Assembly: GCA_038258095.1 (NCBI GenBank)
Contig: JBBSQE010000041.1
Span: 1-17,180, forward strand
Source: JBBSQE01 sp038258095
GTDB lineage: Bacteria > Actinomycetota > Thermoleophilia > Solirubrobacterales > 70-9
Direction: 5' to 3'
Length of the DNA stretch: 17,180 bases
This document shows positions 15,571 to 17,180 of this stretch, piece by piece (within the stretch, counting starts at the first letter, position 1; every line of letters starts with the position of its first letter). A program made the translations under genes and the position numbers. Under the pieces are notes generated by a model, which was not told the origin of the DNA, searched no databases, and saw only the letters and a program-made list of their open reading frames with translations.

Positions 15571-16409
15571 AGTTCCCGGACGCCAAGCAGGCTTTCGATC
15601 CGGTCAAAGGCGAAGACGGGACCGTCCTTGCAGATGAACCGGTGTCCGAGCTGGCAGTGGCCGCAGTGGCCGATGGCGCACTTCATGTTTCGCTCGAGCG
15701 AGAGGTGGATCGCCTCCGGGCGGACGCCGCGGTCAAGGAGCGCCGATGCGGCTGCGCTCATCATCACCTCCGGTCCGCAGACCATCGCCGTGGCGCTGCT
15801 CGCATCGAAGCTGGCGGTGGGCAGCAGGGCGGTGACGAGGCCGACCCGTCCCGGCCAGCCGGAGGGAGCGCTGTCCACGGTGACCTCGACGTCGATCCCG
15901 CCCTGGCGCCAGGAGTCGAGCTCGCCCTCGAAGAGGATCTCTCGCGGCGAGCGGGCACCGTAGAGAAGGGCGACGGCGCCGTAGCGCTCGCGGTGGGTGA
16001 CGAGATGCGCCAGCACCGGGTGAAGCGGCGCCAGCCCGACACCCCCGGCGACGACCACGACATCGCCGCCCTCTGCCGGCACCACGGGCCAGGTGGTGCC
16101 GAACGGACCGCGGACCCCGAGCGAGTCGCCCGGCTCGCAACCGCAGATCGACCGGCTGACGGCGCCGACGGCGCGGACCGTGTGGGTGAGGCGCCCGCCC
16201 TCGGAAGGATCGCCGCTGACCGAGATCGGGACCTCGCCCACGGCGAACGCGTAGAGCATGCTGAACTGGCCGGGCGCGAAGGCGCCGACGCCGTCGCCGT
16301 CAGCGGGCTCGAGGTCGAGCGTCCACGTGTCCTCCATCTCGCGGCGCTTGCCGACAACCCGGTAGGGAGCCGGCATCATCGGATCGCGTGCGTCAAGCGG
16401 TGGCGACAT
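15567..16409 (-). CDS. hydG: Hydrogenase FAD/NAD(P)-binding diaphorase subunit
   Basis: This 280-residue protein is of the ferredoxin-NADP reductase/dihydroorotate dehydrogenase electron-transfer subunit type and links the hydrogenase to NADP(H). Residues about 16-105 form the FAD-binding barrel (GQFSMLYAFAVGEVPISVSG), in which VPISVSG replaces the RxYS motif, as is common in this subfamily. Residues about 115-240 form the nucleotide domain (VVVVAGGVGLAPLHPVLAHL, and MVCGPEVMM). The C-terminal C244, C249, C252 and C260 (CAIGHCGHCQLGHRFIC) bind a [2Fe-2S] cluster. The start overlaps the preceding gene by 17 bases. ATG 16379 is an alternative, and neither has a strong ribosome site. NADP over NAD preference is inferred from group 3b enzymes. 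Confidence 0.93.
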   Translation of the reverse strand: MSPPLDARDPMMPAPYRVVGKRREMEDTWTLDLEPADGDGVGAFAPGQFSMLYAFAVGEVPISVSGDPSEGGRLTHTVRAVGAVSRSICGCEPGDSLGVRGPFGTTWPVVPAEGGDVVVVAGGVGLAPLHPVLAHLVTHRERYGAVALLYGARSPREILFEGELDSWRQGGIDVEVTVDSAPSGWPGRVGLVTALLPTASFDASSATAMVCGPEVMMSAAASALLDRGVRPEAIHLSLERNMKCAIGHCGHCQLGHRFICKDGPVFAFDRIESLLGVREL

Positions 16410-16863
16410 CGTGTCCGTAGATGTCGAGGAGCCGAAACCGAGTCGCCTGGAGCCGGTTCACCATCACGGGCACGAAGCGTTTCATCAGCTCGTAGCCCAG
16501 TGCCGGGTCGTCCTCGCACTTCCCGCGCAGGCACGTCGCATCGAAGGCGATCGTGTGGGTGCGCAGGAGCGTGCGGGCATCGAGATGGGTTCGAAACGGC
16601 GGCACCAGCCACGACCATCCGAGCGGCTCACCGGGGTCGAGCGTCTCCACCGTCAACCCGCCTTGCTGGGGAACGAACATCTCGAGCGCCACCCGCCCCT
16701 TGCGGATCACGTGAAAGTGCTCGGCCGGGTGACCCTCGCGCATCACGTACTCGCCGGGCTCGAATATCGCGTTCTCCCCGCAGCCGGCGATCAGCGCCAG
16801 GTGTGCCGGTTCCATCCCCTGGAACGGGCCGAGCTCACCGATCAGGTCCCGGATCTCCTTCAC
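16393..16863 (-). CDS. Stand-alone cyclic-nucleotide-binding-fold protein in the hydrogenase operon
   Basis: This 156-residue protein consists of a single CRP/CAP-type beta-roll domain (about residues 8-110, from LIGELGPFQGM to FDATCL) followed by C-terminal helices. No helix-turn-helix is present, so it is unlikely to be a DNA-binding regulator. The phosphate-binding cassette reads GEPLGWSWLVPPFR (78-91). The glycine and a terminal arginine remain, but the glutamate that contacts cyclic-nucleotide ribose in CAP is replaced by tryptophan (W83) and the spacing is shorter. Two cysteines (C111, C116) follow. I recall similar small proteins from actinobacterial group 3b hydrogenase operons. A modulator or structural partner of the hydrogenase is plausible but unproven. 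The GTG start overlaps the hydB stop (GTGA), with GAGGG nine bases upstream; the longer upstream open frame is rejected. Confidence 0.88.
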   Translation of the reverse strand: MKEIRDLIGELGPFQGMEPAHLALIAGCGENAIFEPGEYVMREGHPAEHFHVIRKGRVALEMFVPQQGGLTVETLDPGEPLGWSWLVPPFRTHLDARTLLRTHTIAFDATCLRGKCEDDPALGYELMKRFVPVMVNRLQATRFRLLDIYGHDVATA

Positions 16864-17180
16864 TCGATACCACCCTCGCCGAAGTCGGCCGCCCGTATCG
16901 CCGCGGCCTCCTCGGTGATGTCGATCGCCACCGGACACCAGGTGATGCAGCGCCCGCAGCCGACGCATCCCGAGCTCCCGAACTGGTCGATCCAGGTTGC
17001 GAGCTTGTGCGTCATCCACTGCCGGTAGCGCGATGGCGGCGAGTTGCGAACGCTTCCCCCGTGGACATAGGAGTGCTCGAGCGAGAAGCAGGAATCCCAG
17101 GTGCGCACCCGCTGCGCCTCCTCCCCGGCCAGGTCGCTTGTGTCCTCGACGGTGCTGCAGAAGCAGGTGGGGCAGACCAG
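16860..17180 (-). CDS. hydB: Hydrogenase Fe-S (beta) subunit, C-terminal part
   Basis: The frame is open to the window edge at 17180, so the start lies beyond it; 106 C-terminal residues are visible. They match the sulfhydrogenase beta subunit, the Fe-S protein thought to exchange electrons between the enzyme and external carriers. Visible features are CPTCFC (C3, C6, C8 of the visible part), WDSCFSLEHSYVHGGSVR (28-45), SRYRQWMTHKLATW (50-63) and a ferredoxin motif GCVGCGRCITWCPV (C72, C75, C78, C82). An internal GTG at 17108 is not a credible start because the conserved cysteines extend upstream of it. Gene order hydB then hydG, hydD, hydA matches the archaeal hydBGDA operon, here interrupted by the cNMP-fold gene. 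Confidence 0.92.
   Translation of the reverse strand: MVCPTCFCSTVEDTSDLAGEEAQRVRTWDSCFSLEHSYVHGGSVRNSPPSRYRQWMTHKLATWIDQFGSSGCVGCGRCITWCPVAIDITEEAAAIRAADFGEGGIE

Noticed and set aside
14767..15963. 398-codon plus-strand frame opposite hydD, hydA and hydG.
   Set aside because: Shadow of the hydrogenase genes, whose cysteine motifs are intact across the whole span.
16864..17019. Longer start for the cNMP-fold protein.
   Set aside because: The extra 52 residues are out-of-frame translation of the hydB ferredoxin motif; GTG 16863 overlapping the hydB stop fits better.

Overview
The window is GC-rich, almost fully coding DNA, most likely chromosomal sequence from an actinobacterium. The evidence is the very high G+C, the many GTG starts, the wax ester synthase/diacylglycerol acyltransferase family gene, and the actinobacterial look of the trehalose-type glycosyltransferase and the NADP-type [NiFe] hydrogenase. 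A Thermoleophilia-like lineage would fit, but that is a guess from general resemblance. No mobile element, tRNA, rRNA or CRISPR array was seen. No gene-free stretch exceeds 300 bases; the longest is the 188-base divergent region at 8658-8845.

Layout: (1) 3-2482, plus strand: the C-terminal end of a membrane protein (probably a beta-lactamase-like serine hydrolase with membrane helices), a universal stress protein, and a WS/DGAT acyltransferase for neutral lipid storage. (2) 8657-2500, minus strand: six genes with overlapping or directly abutting ends. They encode the gamma, alpha and beta subunits of a pyruvate:ferredoxin oxidoreductase, a fused GltD-type flavoprotein/PorD-type ferredoxin, a Pit phosphate transporter and its DUF47 (PhoU-like) partner. 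(3) 8846-10270, plus strand: a TreT-like trehalose synthase, divergent from the PFOR operon. The shared upstream region holds a perfect 18-bp palindrome. (4) 17180-10280, minus strand: a group 3b-type NADP-linked [NiFe] hydrogenase operon in the order hydB (partial), a lone cyclic-nucleotide-binding-fold protein, hydG, hydD, hydA and a maturation protease. It ends in pyruvate phosphate dikinase, whose start overlaps the protease stop (ATGA).

Taken together the genes surround the pyruvate node. PFOR interconverts pyruvate and acetyl-CoA with low-potential electrons, and PPDK interconverts pyruvate and PEP using Pi and ATP. The hydrogenase and the PFOR-linked flavoprotein both appear to exchange electrons with NADP(H). 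Pit would supply the phosphate that PPDK consumes. TreT and WS/DGAT would store carbon as trehalose and as triacylglycerol or wax. With the universal stress protein, the set resembles the low-oxygen/dormancy gene sets of mycobacteria, although no DosR-type operator was seen. The enzyme families are all known. What stands out is how they are wired together: phosphate transport inside a PFOR operon, PPDK inside a hydrogenase operon, and a hydrogenase-linked cNMP-fold protein whose ligand-binding cassette looks degenerate.
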